From assembly GCA_009193035.1 (NCBI GenBank), contig SWDT01000694.1, positions 1-13,987 of the forward strand: a DNA stretch of 13,987 bases, read 5' to 3'. The notes beneath the pieces were generated by a model that saw only the letters and a program-made list of their open reading frames with translations, was not told the origin of the DNA and searched no databases. Shown piece after piece: positions 1 to 8,266 of the stretch (the first letter of the stretch is position 1; each line of letters begins with the position of its first letter). The DNA comes from Halicephalobus mephisto. Taxonomy: Eukaryota; Nematoda; Chromadorea; Rhabditida; Panagrolaimidae. The position numbers and the translations under genes were made by a program.

Positions 1-1451
1 ACCGTCGATGATCTCTATCACCCGACTCTTGTGGAGATTTACTCCATGTACTGGGACGTTCCCTTTGTGTGACTACAGTATTCTTCATCTTCATGCTGTA
101 TACTATTGTGAAGAAATCTTCGAAAGAGATGAAGGAATATCGAGCATACTTAATCAACCAACTGACCTGGAGTTTTTTATTTGAACTCCACTTGGGAGTG
201 TGGAAGCCAGTCCCATTGTGGCCTTTCTACCTTGGGTACAATGTTGGATGGTACTCGAATATTCCGAAAGAATATGCTTTCGTTCCTTTTATCGGAGCCA
301 TTTTTTTTTCAGTCGGGATGGGTTCTCCATCTTTATGTCTATTATTCACAGATACATTCAGGTTGCACCGTTTTCAATCCTATATAAGTACTACTACTCT
401 CTACCACATAGACTCACTCATGATAGTCTGCTGTTTGTGATTATTGAATGTTGTGTTTGCATCCCTCTTTGGATATTCAAGCCAGGCAGTGATCAGTTGA
501 AAGATACGATCATTTCGCAAGCAGAATACATGAAGTTCTTCTTCGACAAATACCCGAATTTATTTGGATTTGCTCCGGAATTGCATGGAGGACTTCCAAT
601 TATGAATGCTCTGCTTACATTCTTATTTGGAATCATGATCTTCATCGTTGTACTGTATTTCAATTTCCTGAGAATTCTCAAAAAAAACAAGCAGTTGTTG
701 AGTGTGAGTACCTACAATATGCAAGTACGTTTAATTTATACTGTTTAAAGGAAAAATCATGTTTTAAAATCGTCCAAATTCAGTTATTATTGCATAGATT
801 TCAGTTTTATTTCTTACGTTTATTTTAGTTTACTTTAATTTTTACCGTTAACAGTATTATGAAATTGGTAATTAATTTTTGAAACTAAATGGGGAATTTT
901 TCTTAGAAATCAGACAGGTGGATGTTAAGACAAAATATTAAGGTGAAAAGTTCACTTTTCGAATATAATTCTTTAAATTACAATTATATACTGTGATTTC
1001 AGTTCTGCTTTATAGACAAAAGACAAGTTCTATGAATCCTAAGAAAAAAGAATTTTAAAACAACATGCAATAGTTAAATCAGAATGATTTGAGAAGATGA
1101 ATTTTCTTTAAAAAACCCATGTGAATGATGTTTGTTTTTCAGAGGATGTTGTTCAAAACTATTATAGTCCAAACATTCTTCGCTGTATTTCTGTTGATAG
1201 TCCCGATCACTAGTTGTTTCGTATTAACCGTGTTCAATGTGAACTGGGTCTCCAAGTTCTCCTTGTTCATATTTATGATGAGTTCAACACACACTATTGC
1301 CGACTTCGTGACTGTAGTTTGCATCGTGAAACCTTACAGAATGTTCGTTATCCAATGCATCAACAAGTTGCTGAAACCACTGGGGTTCAATATTCTCACT
1401 CTGCCAACGAATACTATTGCTCAATCAACATCTGGAGTTCCTACTAACTAA
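1..1451 (+). pseudogene. Str-superfamily (srh/sri-like) chemoreceptor pseudogene, copy A
   Basis: This resembles a nematode seven-transmembrane chemosensory receptor, a family that acts in the ciliary membrane of sensory neurons. Exon 1 runs from before the window to 724, the intron is 725-1142 (GTACGT...TTTTTCAG), and exon 2 is 1143-1451, ending in TAA. Seen: WKPVPLWPFYLGYNVGW after transmembrane segment 2, RMLFKTIIVQ opening exon 2 at the start of segment 6, and VKPYR after segment 7, all in the order usual for srh/sri receptors. The reading frame is broken twice. Frame 1 ends at TGA near 70, after LYHPTLVEIYSMYWDV, and resumes one frame away. A second 1-bp loss lies near 316-322, where copy B has one more G. 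Only two breaks are visible in exon 1 and exon 2 is open throughout, so this is a young pseudogene or a gene with base-call errors. Superfamily confidence is high; subfamily is uncertain. Confidence 0.82.
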
Positions 1452-1627
1452 ACGATATTTGCTGAGATTTTGATCGACCAGAAAAGTCATAACACACTCG
1501 ATCATCAAATGTGGCAAAACAATATCTGTAAAAGCTTCTCTTCTATTATATCGTCACGTATTTTTCATAGACCGTTTTTATATCCTTTGTATTTGGTTTT
1601 ATTGTTTAATTTAGAAGTATCGATAGG

Positions 1628-1633
1628 AATAAA
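1628..1633 (+). other. Candidate polyadenylation signal of receptor copy A
   Basis: AATAAA lies 177 bp after the TAA of exon 2. The same hexamer is kept in copy B at 10566-10571. It is the only canonical signal in this 3' flank, so it is a reasonable though unproven end of transcription. Confidence 0.4.
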
Positions 1634-1740
1634 GTGTGTTTCACTGTTAGGTGACTTTGTCAATGACGTACTGTAATATGACTTTACATTCCGAACATTG
1701 ATTTTAGTATAAGTGTAGTATAAGTGATGTTATTGGTTGG

Positions 1741-2026
1741 ATGTCGATCGTGTGACACCTTGGGAGCTCTTTGATTGGGCGGAAAACTGTTGATTCCTAC
1801 CATTAGCAATTAAGCCTGTTTATCTCAACATAAGCATGGAACAAAGAGAAGAAAGATCCTTATTTAATCAAAGTCAAACTCGGACCAGTCTAAAGCTGGA
1901 TTTTCTCAAAGACTGACTCTCTAACACTTTAGTCTCACTTCACAGGTGTCGGCTGACTGGGCGGAGCTTTGGGCATTCTGTTTAGGCCGTTTCCGGTTTA
2001 ACTCCGATCTTTATGCCTACATCAAT
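1741..2026 (+). repeat. Dispersed repeat R, copy R1 (about 286 bp, unidentified)
   Basis: Matches 7983-8266 in the same orientation, with about seven substitutions and one 2-bp indel by eye. It starts near ATGTC, contains two TGGGCGG blocks (GATTGGGCGG early, GACTGGGCGG late), and ends at TTTATGCCTACAT. No terminal inverted repeat and no open frame of note. Its edges (TG near 1738, CA at 2020-2021) and size would fit a long terminal repeat, but no primer-binding site follows this copy and no target duplication is visible. It could also be a non-autonomous DNA element. Confidence 0.85.
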
Positions 2027-2146
2027 ATTCTGAAACGATCCAAGAGGCTACAAATTAGCTCTTTTGTAAATTTTGCAATATTGTCTCTCAGTAAAATGTA
2101 AAACATGCCTGGCTTTCAAACTCTCAAGAATTTGATCAGCTTCTTC

Positions 2147-2652
2147 TCATTGACTTTCAATAACCCGAAAATTAATCATATTCATGTCTTTCACATATTG
2201 TTCAATAGCCCGTCTTGTTTTCCTTTGAACACTGGGGGAACAATCTTCATATAAAGAGACAGCAACAGCCCTATGAACATCCCTAACCATCTGAACTGGT
2301 TTATCTTGTGAAAACTTTGGTTCGAAATTATCTTCAGGAACATGGTTCACAGTTTCAAAAAGAGAACTATCTGTTTGTACAGCCTTTGAGGGAAGACTAA
2401 CATTGATGTTAGATGATGGAGAAGTTGTGACGTCAATAGTCTGAAGTCAGATATTATATATAATAAATTTCTGAAAACCAAAACCTCGAGAATATTGATA
2501 CCTGAAATTGGGAAATTATCTGTGGTACTCAATGATTCATTTCTTATTTTAATTCTCTTTGCTTCACAAGCAGCAGCCGTTTGCCTTTTTCTACGCTGAA
2601 TATTCTTCAGCTTCTTGTTATAGAACATCAAGTTCCATTCATTGAAAGTAAT
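2147..2652 (-). CDS. Unrecognised basic protein, two 3' exons (5' end not found)
   Basis: I do not recognise this family. Two exons can be read on the minus strand. One is 2652-2485 (56 codons), opened by a good acceptor (TTTTCAG). The other is 2440-2147 (98 codons), ending in TGA. The 44-bp intron between them (GAG|GTTTTG...CTTCAG) keeps the frame and has a typical nematode size. The first exon holds a strongly basic stretch, RRKRQTAAACEAKRIKIR, that looks like a nuclear localisation or nucleic-acid-binding segment. The second has a conserved-looking charged region, AVAVSLYEDCSPSVQRKTRR. No start codon or upstream exon could be placed in the AT-rich DNA to 3030. After the TGA the frame stays open for 32 more codons, so the end may be a nonsense mutation. 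The donor at 2501 is stronger in context but gives an immediate stop. It may be a real gene or a remnant. Confidence 0.45.
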
Positions 2653-3030
2653 CTGAAAACAAAAATTAATACAAAAAACCACGTTTTTCGAAAATATCTT
2701 TAGGTCATTTTGTATCAATTTTTGTATGAGACAATATAAAAATATTATAAGCAAGCGAAAAATTTCATAAGAGGAAATTTTTTAGGCTCGTTTGTTTTTT
2801 ATTATCCTGATGTATAGATATTAGGAAACACGTTTAAAAAATTCAATTTACCGGAATTTTTTAAATAAAAAGTATCAATTGGGAAATGTAACGCATAAGT
2901 AAATATTAAAAATATATTATGAAATGTAGATAAACTATTAATATCAAAATAAAAGTATTTAAAATTCAAAAAGCGAGCGAGGACTGATAAAATCTCGATG
3001 AGCGGTCATAAAGGAGAAAAAATGCGTGGT
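2653..3030. other. AT-rich spacer, no gene seen
   Basis: Very AT-rich, with stops in all frames. It may hold the intron and 5' exon of the unknown minus-strand gene at 2147-2652, but no convincing exon with paired splice sites was found. A short minus-strand ATG frame near 3009 runs only about 15 codons. Confidence 0.5.
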
Positions 3031-3345
3031 ACATCTGCACACTCCAAGTAAGCTCTTTTCATGTCCACTGATTAGTTATTGAACAAGTATGAACTACTTG
3101 ATCAAGGAGTGTTTTTACTGATAATATGTTGGGTTTTTGAATATTGTACAGTATAACCAAAAATTAAGAAAAGTATGTCAAGTTTAATAATGTTCAAGAA
3201 TATCAAAGTATATTAGTCTAGGAAATAATTAAGAACCAGGTGATATCACGTTCAGCTTACCACGTGTTTAAACGTCAATCATAGACTCAAGTTATTAACA
3301 CAGAAGTGTATCATTTTAACATTTAAAATATTTTTGTTATCAATT
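3031..3345 (-). repeat. Tandem receptor-unit spacer, copy 1
   Basis: Begins ACATCTGCACACTCCAAGTA and runs to the 3' end of the intact receptor. It matches 4571-4870 and 6194-6430 in the same order. Over 193 bp from GGGTTTTTGA I count about 15 mismatches against copy 2. It is non-coding. It contains the almost invariant 52-bp core (3198-3249) and a CACGTG E-box at 3261-3266. Confidence 0.92.
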
Positions 3346-3346
3346 T

Positions 3347-3352
3347 TTTATT
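3347..3352 (-). other. Candidate polyadenylation signal of the intact receptor
   Basis: AATAAA on the minus strand, about 27 nt downstream of the TAG at 3379-3381. Spacing and orientation fit the 3' end of the gene at 3379-4456. Confidence 0.5.
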
Positions 3353-3378
3353 AAAACATGAGATAAATGTGCACAATC

Positions 3379-4456
3379 CTATTTATTAAAATTTTTGACA
3401 AACTTTTTAGTTCTATTTAGCCGATTTGAAATGACAGAAACAGGTGTGCTAGTATCCTTCTTCTTTCTTCTAAATATTGTCTCAGCAACGAATCTCCTGT
3501 ACGGGACCACGAAATATAGGGTTATCACAATATCAAACGGATAATAAATAAATATAAGTGCATATAAAATTAAACCTAGGGTAGCTGTATTTTTGATGTT
3601 AAGAACTTCCAAAGTATAAATGATAAAGGGAATTCCGAGGACAAATATTGAAGTAGTGAATAATTGAACTACTGCTGTGATGAGGAGGGATCTCTGAACC
3701 TCATCAGTGATGTAATTCGCTTGGTGATTTTTGCGGAGTTGGTAAAGGAAGATTCCTGCGAATGAAAAACATCCAATATAACCGACAATTAAGAGCACAA
3801 GAACTGCGCAAAGACCAATATAATAGCTTTCATAACTGACAAAGAAGAAAGTTGGCTCGTTTCTGAAATACTCAAATTCCGGATTATGACGTAAGGCTTT
3901 TGAATAAAAATGTTTAGTATCATAACTGAATACAGGAGAAAGATAAGTGATGACTGCCAATGGGTAAATTACGTGGAAAGCAATGATGACAGCTATAGCC
4001 CATTTTGTTTTGAATATCTTTTGCCATTTTGAAGGGAAAAGTGCCATATACCGATTAAATGTCGTTAGCATTATTCCAAAGATAGAATTAAACGTCATCA
4101 CTACATATAAAAGACTCAAAATTATAGTTGATTTGAAGCTGGTTTTGGAGAAGAGCCCGGCTTGATAGCCAGCAAGATAGGGACTGAAAAATTACAAAAT
4201 GATCACATAAAACCAAACAAATGTACCTTATGACGACAGGTTTTCCCAGAGCACCAATGGTTACTATTCCAAGGCCCCAAACCGTATGATTCAGAATCAG
4301 CCATTTGAAAGACCCTATATCTTTGGATTTCGTAAATATTGCATAAAATAAAAGTATTGCCAGAATCCAAGATATACAGCAAATTACAGAGGAAGAATAA
4401 CCATAGACTTTAACAATAGTAGAGTTTGAAGAAAGCTCAAACAGTCCAGTTGACAT
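3379..4456 (-). CDS. Intact Str-superfamily (srh/sri-like) seven-transmembrane chemoreceptor
   Basis: This is the only complete receptor in the window. Exon 1 is 4456-4227, intron 4226-4184 (43 bp, GTACAT...TTTTTCAG), exon 2 4183-3379, coding for 344 residues, the usual length for this superfamily. Segments by residue: TM1 about 16-39, TM2 about 49-72, TM3 about 96-119 followed by NRY (120-122) in the DRY position, TM4 about 138-158, TM5 about 198-226, TM6 about 243-267, TM7 about 278-303, then PYRRF (304-308) and a basic tail rich in RRKKK. The splice makes SPYLAGYQAG across the junction, equivalent to the P..LGY..G motif of copies A and B. The ATG at 4456 is chosen because the paralogue has an equivalent ATG and an E-box lies 67 bp upstream of it. 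Its likely role is a ligand receptor in ciliated chemosensory neurons signalling through G proteins; this is family knowledge and the ligand is unknown. srh versus sri cannot be settled by eye. Confidence 0.9.
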
Positions 4457-4522
4457 TTTATATTGTAAGAAGACTTTTATTTTTTTGAATTTTATAAAAG
4501 CTCTTACTTCTTACATAGAAAA

Positions 4523-4528
4523 CAGGTG
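4523..4528 (-). promoter_or_regulatory. Upstream E-box of the intact receptor
   Basis: Minus strand reads TTTCACCTGTT, a full match to WWYCACSTGYY, 67 bp upstream of the ATG at 4456. An E-box of this form close to the start codon has been described for several C. elegans chemoreceptor families and linked to expression in ADL-type neurons. The paralogue at 6082 has the same site at nearly the same distance. Confidence 0.7.
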
Positions 4529-4570
4529 AAAAAATTCACTTCTGCCTACCTACAGATATCCTACTCATGA

Positions 4571-4870
4571 ACATCTGTACACCATAAATAAGCTCTTTTC
4601 TTGTCCACTGATTAGCCGTTCAGTAGCAATAAGCTACTTGATCAAGGAGTATTTTTTAATAATATATTGGGTTTTTGAGTATTTTACAATATGACCAAAA
4701 ATTAAGAAAAGTATGTCAAGTCTAATAATGTTCGAGAATATCAAAGTATATTAGTCTAGGAAATAATTAAGAACCAGGTGATATCACGTTCAGCTTCCCA
4801 CATGTTTAAACGTCAACCATGGACTGAGATTATTAGCACAGAAGTGTATCATTTTAACATTCTCAAATAT
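4571..4870 (-). repeat. Tandem receptor-unit spacer, copy 2
   Basis: Starts ACATCTGTACACCATAAATA, 1540 bp after the start of copy 1. Together with the sequence back to 4505 it links the promoter of the intact receptor to the 3' end of the broken paralogue. The core is at 4736-4787. The downstream E-box is altered here (CACATG at 4799-4804), unlike copies 1 and 3. Confidence 0.92.
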
Positions 4871-4956
4871 GTTTATTATCAAATTTACGTTAAATACACG
4901 AGATAAATGTGCACAATCCTATCTATTAAACCTATTTACAGACTTTTTAGTTGTAT

Positions 4957-6082
4957 TTAGTCGATTTGAAATGATAGAAATAGGAGAGCTGGTATCTTTC
5001 TTCTAAATATTGTCTCAGCAACGAATCTCCTGTACGGGACCACGAAATATAAGGTCGTTATAATGTCAAAAGGACAATAAATGTATTCAATTATAACGAT
5101 AATTAAACCTATAATAGTTGTGTTTTTGATATTAAAAGCTACAAAGATTATAAAAGTAAGAGGAGCTCCCAAGACAAATATGCAAGTATTCAGCAACTGA
5201 ACCATTGCCATGATGAGGAGGGATCTCTGAACTTCATTAGTAATATAATTCGCTTGGTGATTTTTGCGGAGTTCACGAAGGAAGATTCCCAGAAGTAGAA
5301 AACATCCAACATACAAAAGAATAATTCCTAAGACGCATAATAGATAAATATGCTGATACTTTTGGAAGCCAATAAAGAAGAAAGTAGATTCGTTCATGAA
5401 ATATACAAATTCTGAATTTTGATCGATAGCTTCTGCACGAAACTGATCAGGATTATCATTGATCTTTGGGAAGAAATAAAAGAATATTGCTACAGAGAAA
5501 ATTACATGAAAAATGACAATAATCAATATAACCTTTTTAAGACTGTTGCTGTTGTTAAATTTTTTCTGTTGCTTTAGTGCGAAATAGGAATAAAATTGAA
5601 AAATTGAAAATTGAAATCAATATAACCCATTTGTTTTTTAAAATACGGTGCCATTTTGAAATGAAAAGCACAGTATACCGACTGAAAACTATCATCGCCA
5701 TTCCAACGAGAAGATTGAAAAATATGCTACAAAATAAAAATCCCGAAATAATAGTCGATTGGAAGCTAGTTTTAGAAAAGACTCCTGCTTGATAACCGCC
5801 TAAGTAAGGGCTAAAATACCGAAATCCACATCTATTGAAAAAGAAATGTTTACCTGACCATAACCGGCTTTACCAAAGCAACAAGGGTTTCTTCCGCAAT
5901 GACCCAAATTATGTTGTTTAGCAAGAGCCATTTGAAAGAACCAATCTCTTTGGATTTCGTAAATATTGCAAAAACTAAAAGTATTGTCAGAGCCCAAGAG
6001 ATGAAACAAGCTATAGAAGAGGAATAATAGTAAACTTTAATGATGGTAGAATTCGAGAAAAGGCCAAAAACTCAGTTGGCAT
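4957..6082 (-). pseudogene. Broken paralogue of the intact receptor
   Basis: Same two-exon structure as 3379-4456: exon 1 6082-5854, intron 5853-5811 (43 bp, GTAAAC...TTTTAG), exon 2 5810-4957. Seen in order: IGSFKWLLLNN (TM2), SPYLGGYQAG across the splice, RYTVLFISKW after TM3, RKNHQANYITNEVQRSLL before TM6, and VVPYRRFVAETIFRRK after TM7. Three lesions break it. One base is missing near 6050, at the codon after TTCTCG. A 94-bp insertion at 5521-5614 adds stops and a frameshift between TM3 and TM4. A 7-8 bp loss near 5000 changes the last residues and the stop. By eye its exons share only about 55 percent of residues with the intact gene, while flanking spacers are over 90 percent alike. The promoter E-box is retained, so a transcript is possible. 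Confidence 0.85.
5521..5627 (-). repeat. 94-bp insertion bounded by a 13-bp direct repeat
   Basis: AATCAATATAACC occurs at 5521-5533 and again at 5615-5627, period 94 bp. Removing one copy plus the 81 bp between restores collinearity with the intact paralogue around TM4. The inserted DNA is AT-rich, carries CTGTTGCT twice and short ATTGAAAA runs, and has no inverted ends. Its source is unknown. Confidence 0.8.
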
Positions 6083-6145
6083 TTCATATAATATGAAAAC
6101 TTTTATTTTTCAACTTATAGCAAAAGTCTTATTTTTTACATAAAA

Positions 6146-6151
6146 CAGGTG
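6146..6151 (-). promoter_or_regulatory. Upstream E-box of the broken paralogue
   Basis: Minus strand reads TTTCACCTGTT, matching WWYCACSTGYY, 64 bp upstream of the ATG at 6082. Same site, strand and spacing as for the intact gene, so the promoter survived although the coding region did not. Confidence 0.65.
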
Positions 6152-6193
6152 AAAAAGCTTAATTCTACCTACCTACATATATCCTACTCATGA

Positions 6194-6432
6194 ACATCTG
6201 TACACTATAAATAAGCTCTTTTCTTATCCACTAATTAGTTGTTCAGCAAATATGAGCTACTTGATCAAGGAGTGTTTTTTTAATAATATATTGGGTTTTT
6301 GAGTATTTTACAATATGATCAAAAATTAAGAAAAGTATATCAGGTCTAATAATGTTCAAGAATATCAAAGTATATTAGTCTAGGAAATAATTAAAAACCA
6401 GGTGATATCACGTTTACTTTACCACGTGCTTA
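6194..6432 (-). repeat. Tandem receptor-unit spacer, copy 3, truncated
   Basis: Starts ACATCTGTACACTATAAATA, 1623 bp after copy 2, and follows it to CACGTG (6423-6428), then stops abruptly at the Tc1 element. The core is at 6360-6411. The missing remainder (downstream flank and 3' end of a further receptor) is recognisable at 11875-12143. Confidence 0.9.
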
Positions 6433-6616
6433 TACAATATCAGATAAAAGTAAGGAAAGTTTTTTATTTTCAATAACTTTGGATTTCCTTAATTCTCAGC
6501 TACTTCAATCTCAATACTGTGCAGTTAATATCAATCGCTTTAACAACAGTTAGTTGTGAGCACACCAAAAAGCTCTCACAAAATGACGCGAGATTTAAAT
6601 TTTTGGCGCGACAAAA
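6433..6616 (+). repeat. Left terminal inverted repeat of the Tc1-like element
   Basis: Pairs imperfectly with 7767-7924 on the opposite strand. Shared blocks include ATAACTTTRGATTTMCTTAA, TACTTCAATCT and CCAAAAAGCTCTCACAAAA. It lies directly against the truncated receptor spacer. Confidence 0.85.
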
Positions 6617-7005
6617 CTAAAACAAGTTTTATGTTATTTATGTAATTTCTAGTTTTTGTCATCTTTATTCTTATTGTAGTTTTGATAATGACTTACCAGA
6701 ATTACTGCTTTCCACATATTAAAAAACAGACTGTCAAAACTATTTATTGGAGCCAAAAGAGGTGTGATGCAGTTAGATCTTTTATGATTCCAGTAAATAT
6801 TGTTCCAACATAAATGTGGGTTTTCAAGACGATAGAAAGTTTAATTTCTTATGCAGAATTTAGCAGACTAGAAAAGACCTCAAAAGCTGTTAAGTCTCAA
6901 AGGTAGATATCACTAAAAATAATTTTCCGTTACTAGATCTAGATATTAAAAATAGAATTCTCAGTTTAAAAGACAATTCTATTACTCTCCAAAATGATAT
7001 CGTGT

Positions 7006-7706
7006 AGATTAGCTGAAGCTGATCCTCGTGATTATCACAGAGTTGGGAAACTGCTCGTTTCCTCCGAGAACCAAAAGACGCAACTTGCTTTAACTTGAGA
7101 ACACTGTCTCTAATTATTTGCCACATAGGCAAAAGTACTCTGGAGTGCTAGATTAGCTCTTTATTTATTTTATTCTGAGGAAATTTACTGAATTCAACAT
7201 ATTACTAGCACAAGATTCTATCTAAAGTATCAGACTCCAACAACTCACCAAGGGGGTAATGTATCTGTGATTGGGGGATATTTTCCTACTTTCAAAATTA
7301 AACCACTAGCGCGATTCATGATATAATGAACTGACCGAATTGTGCAGAAATATTTGAAGATCATATGATCCTCTTTATTTGTCAGAATATAACGTTAGTT
7401 AATTATTCCAGCAAGATAAGGATAAAAAATCCATTTCCGGGCATGAAGAAATAGCTTCATGGCCATGAAATCAGCACTCTTCCTTGATTATCTCAGTTGC
7501 CAGATATGAATCCTATTGAGCATATCTAGAGTGAGAGTAAGAAGAAGTGTCGTAGTCAAAAAGATGGAAATCCAAACAAAAATCTTGACTTACTCAAACG
7601 CCAATGGACTAACATTAACTAGTCCTTTATTGACAGCCTGATTCAGTTCATGAAAAGCCACTACTATTCAACAATTAGAGCCCATAAATGCTTAATTGAT
7701 TATTGA
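7006..7706 (+). pseudogene. Tc1-type transposase remnant
   Basis: Fragments of a cut-and-paste transposase in the expected order on the plus strand. RLAEADPRDYHRVGKLLVSS is at 7006, comparable to the RLAEAGL..R.A.KKP.LS region of Tc1 transposases. KVLWSA is at 7132, where the family has KVLWSDES, so the first catalytic Asp is lost. FQQDKD is at 7406, with the second Asp kept. PDMNPIEHI is at 7500, equivalent to SPDLNPIEHLW, with the final Glu kept. The spacing from QQD to IEH is 103 bp, about 34 residues with one extra base, fitting DD34E. The tail ends HYYSTIRAHKCLIDY before TGA at 7704. Frame changes and in-frame stops make it non-functional. The N-terminal DNA-binding part (before 7006) could not be read. 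Confidence 0.8.
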
Positions 7707-7766
7707 GTTTGCTTGTAAACTTTGTAGTTAGAATGAATTTTTGGACAGAAATGTAGAACTTGAATT

Positions 7767-7924
7767 GCTTTTGTCGCACTATTTTTTGTGAGAGCTTTTT
7801 GGTATGTTTACAATTAGCTGTTGAGGCAATCAGTAGTAGTTACACATTATTAAGATTGAAGTAACAGATAGTTAAGTAAATCTAAAGTTATTAAGAAATT
7901 TCATTACTTTTGTTCGGTACTGTA
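7767..7924 (+). repeat. Right terminal inverted repeat of the Tc1-like element
   Basis: Reverse complement matches 6433-6616 imperfectly. Ends GGTACTG followed by TA at 7923-7924. The DNA just outside does not continue the receptor spacer seen on the left side. Confidence 0.85.
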
Positions 7925-7960
7925 TTTCCATAAATTTTGCCTTTGTAGTATAGGTGTATT

Positions 7961-7976
7961 AAAGGGGGAGGGGGAG
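7961..7976 (+). other. Polypurine tract just before repeat R2
   Basis: AAAGGGGGAGGGGGAG ends 6 bp before the first shared base of R2. In LTR retrotransposons such a tract primes plus-strand synthesis immediately upstream of the 3' LTR. Here it is the only retroelement-like hint besides R itself, so the role is a suggestion. Confidence 0.4.
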
Positions 7977-7982
7977 CGTGAG

Positions 7983-8266
7983 ATGTCAATGGTGTGACAT
8001 CTTGGGAGCTCTTTGATTGGGCGGAAAACTGTTGATTCCTACCATTAGCAATTAAGCCTGTTTATCTCAACATAAGCATGGAACAAAGAGAAGAAAGATC
8101 CTTATTTAATCAAAGTCAAACTCGGACCAGTCTAAAGCTGGATTTTCTTAAAGACTGACTCTCTAACACTTTAGTCTCACTTCACAGGTGTCGGCTGACT
8201 GGGCGGAGCTTTGGGCATTGTGTCTAGGCCGTTCGGTTTAACTCCGATCTTTATGCCTACATTAAT
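7983..8266 (+). repeat. Dispersed repeat R, copy R2
   Basis: Second copy of the 1741-2026 repeat, same strand, about 97 percent alike by eye. Both inner blocks GATTGGGCGG and GACTGGGCGG are kept. Flanks differ on both sides from those of R1, so R is a unit that moved or was copied by itself. Confidence 0.85.

Larger units (their letters stand above)
1..1708 (+). repeat. Segmental duplication, left copy (receptor A plus 3' flank)
   Basis: Nearly collinear with 8964-10645 over both exons, the intron and the 3' flank. Exons are very similar; the intron is less so. Similarity ends just after GAACATTGATTTTAG. The left end is the window edge, so the full extent is unknown. The last part contains a short stretch (1659-1692) that is inverted relative to the other copy. 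Confidence 0.93.
6433..7924 (+). mobile_element. Decayed Tc1/mariner-family transposon, about 1.5 kb
   Basis: Bounded by TA dinucleotides and by long imperfect terminal inverted repeats: left 6433 to about 6616, right about 7767-7924. Both repeats share CCAAAAAGCTCTCACAAAA and the GCGACAAAA block on opposite strands, and the right tip reads CAGTACCGAACAAAAGTAA inward. Size, TA ends and the internal transposase fragments fit the Tc1 branch. The left tip has diverged (CAATATCAGATAAAAG). The two ends differ at many positions and the transposase is full of stops, so it is not autonomous. Confidence 0.88.

Noticed and set aside
493..690. Minus-strand frame under exon 1 of receptor copy A
   Set aside because: Antisense to a recognisable receptor exon; shadow frame.
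5800..6009. 69-codon minus-strand frame over exon 1 of the broken paralogue
   Set aside because: Reads the receptor exon in the wrong frame and runs through its intron; the receptor frame is supported by the paralogue.
3031..6432. Regularly spaced repeats as a CRISPR-like array
   Set aside because: Three units of about 1.5-1.6 kb containing receptor genes in eukaryotic DNA; this is a tandem gene duplication.
6890..7132. 80-codon minus-strand frame in the transposon
   Set aside because: Antisense to the transposase segment containing RLAEADPRDYHRVGK.
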